Of a DNA stretch of 6,539 nt, positions 5,536 to 6,539 are shown one piece after another. Where the stretch lies: assembly GCA_023231105.1 (NCBI GenBank), contig JALNWB010000200.1, forward strand, positions 1 to 6,539. Reading direction: 5' to 3'. Source of the DNA: Ignavibacteriaceae bacterium. GTDB lineage: Bacteria > Bacteroidota > Ignavibacteria > Ignavibacteriales > Ignavibacteriaceae. The number at the start of each line of letters is the position of its first letter. The first letter of the stretch is position 1. The notes beneath the pieces are model-generated. The model was not told the origin of the DNA. It searched no databases and saw only the letters and a program-made list of their open reading frames with translations. The position numbers were made by a program, and so were the translations under genes.

Positions 5536-6539
5536 AAGAAAGCAATCAGACTGTAAATTGTTATTATAATCAAAATGAAAGTGATGTAATACCGGATATC
5601 GGTATGACTCAGAAATTCAATTTTCGAAACCAACGAACTGAAATTCCTAAAACCGGGGAGAATAAATTTGTCGTCGATCAAATCATCGGAATGACTTTCA
5701 AACCTTCCTTCTGTAGGAAATATTCCTTTCGGTGATTTTATTTTTTTATGATAGACTAAAACAGATTGCGCTATTTCATTCAGTTCATCTGCATAAGAAG
5801 AAGCTGTGTACTGCATTCTTGGAGTTAAATCTTCATAGCCGCATCCCCAAGCTGCGGAAGTTCTTCTTCCATATTTTTTTTGAATGATTCGTTTCCCAAA
5901 ATAGATTAACAGAATTCCGACCAATACAGCCATAAAAATCATACTGATGAAAAACCAATTGATATTCAGTAATACTGACGAAGAATTTGGCGGAACAAAT
6001 CCGTGGTTCAAAACTTTAGTAACAATTCCAACAAACGGCTGAGGATAAAAACCAATAACAACGCAAAGCAAAGCAAAAATTCCGAGTGATAGATATTCAT
6101 AAAAAGAAATGTGAAAGCGTTTTACTTCTTTTCGTTCGCTTCCGAGAAACATTATCGAATTAATTTTGGTGAAGCAAGCAACCGCCAGTCCGCCTACAAA
6201 TGCCAAACCAACAGCAGAGATCAGCATTAAAAGCGGATAGTAATTTTTTAATTCTTTGGCTGTGGTAAAAAATCCATTGTAAATAATGAACTCGGAAATA
6301 AATCCGTTGAGAGGTGGAATTCCGCTGATTGCAATTGAACCGATAAGGAACAGCATAACAAAATATTTTCCGCGGTGAACAAGTCCGCCCATCAATTCAA
6401 TATTTCTTGTTCCCAGGTTTTGATAAATCACTCCGCTGCCTACAAACAACAAACTTTTGAAGATTGCATGATTAAGTGTGTGCAGCAGCGCTCCGCCGAA
6501 TCCAAGCACTTGAATCGGAATTGAATGGTAAGCCGAGCC
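5526..6539 (-). CDS. hyfB: HyfB-like antiporter-type membrane subunit, 5' end outside window
   Basis: Only the C-terminal 337 residues are inside the window. The frame stays open to the right edge and reads GSAYHSIPIQ before the first internal GTG, so no start is annotated here. The visible part begins with the second-half proton-path helix GALLHTLNHAIFKSLLF, with its conserved His and Lys. It continues through AISGIPPLNGFISE, several further membrane segments, the family-typical WGCGYEDLTPRMQYTASSYA stretch and a cytosolic segment, and ends in a final membrane helix. The WGCGY...RMQYT signature separates HyfB/HycC-type subunits from NuoL. E. coli HyfB is about 670 residues, so about half is missing at the edge. 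The stop codon lies 8 bases inside the following HyfC-like gene. It is the first visible gene of the cluster, and the promoter must lie beyond the window. Confidence 0.92.
   Translation of the reverse strand, partial: GSAYHSIPIQVLGFGGALLHTLNHAIFKSLLFVGSGVIYQNLGTRNIELMGGLVHRGKYFVMLFLIGSIAISGIPPLNGFISEFIIYNGFFTTAKELKNYYPLLMLISAVGLAFVGGLAVACFTKINSIMFLGSERKEVKRFHISFYEYLSLGIFALLCVVIGFYPQPFVGIVTKVLNHGFVPPNSSSVLLNINWFFISMIFMAVLVGILLIYFGKRIIQKKYGRRTSAAWGCGYEDLTPRMQYTASSYADELNEIAQSVLVYHKKIKSPKGIFPTEGRFESHSDDLIDDKFILPGFRNFSSLVSKIEFLSHTDIRYYITFILIIITIYSLIAFLWN

Noticed and set aside
2513..6539. Standard NADH dehydrogenase (complex I) operon
   Set aside because: HyfB-type WGCGY...RMQYT, a HyfE-type subunit, the fused ferredoxin/HycG-like subunit with CNGCELE and the gene order B-C-E-F-G-I match group 4 hydrogenase-like clusters, not nuoA-N. 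No nuoA, nuoJ or nuoEFG is present.

Overview
The window reads as one minus-strand gene cluster followed by a tRNA gene. From the right edge downward it encodes the membrane arm and then the peripheral arm of a complex I-like / group 4 [NiFe]-hydrogenase-like enzyme. The order is HyfB-like antiporter subunit (5' end cut off by the window edge), HyfC/NuoH-like, HyfE/NuoK-like, HyfF (antiporter-like), HyfG/HycE-like 'large subunit', and a single polypeptide carrying a HyfH-like 2[4Fe-4S] ferredoxin domain and a HyfI/NuoB-like small subunit. The first five genes overlap or are separated by only 9 bases. A 50-base gap holding a perfect 12-bp hairpin precedes the last gene.

The main observation concerns the 'large subunit'. 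It aligns by eye along most of its length with E. coli HycE/HyfG, but all four Cys that bind the Ni-Fe centre are missing. The N-terminal CxxC is Ala196...Thr199, and the C-terminal CxxC is Ser486...Gly489, after which the protein ends three residues later. It therefore cannot be a conventional hydrogenase. The pattern matches the energy-converting hydrogenase-related (Ehr) complexes, known from comparative genomics, whose reaction has not been established as far as I know. The small-subunit Fe-S ligands, the ferredoxin ligands and the membrane-arm charged residues are retained. This points to a working redox-driven ion pump with an altered active site rather than a decayed enzyme.

Downstream on the same strand lies a tRNA-Arg (anticodon UCG) with no encoded CCA. 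At the left edge is a short degenerate repeat of period 7.

The DNA is AT-rich, and most starts have no Shine-Dalgarno sequence. Together with the protein style, this suggests a member of the Bacteroidota/Ignavibacteriota (FCB) group, perhaps Ignavibacteria. That placement is an inference and is not proven by the window. No formate dehydrogenase, NuoEFG module, Hyp maturation gene, transposase or CRISPR array is visible. The electron donor and acceptor of the complex cannot be read from here.
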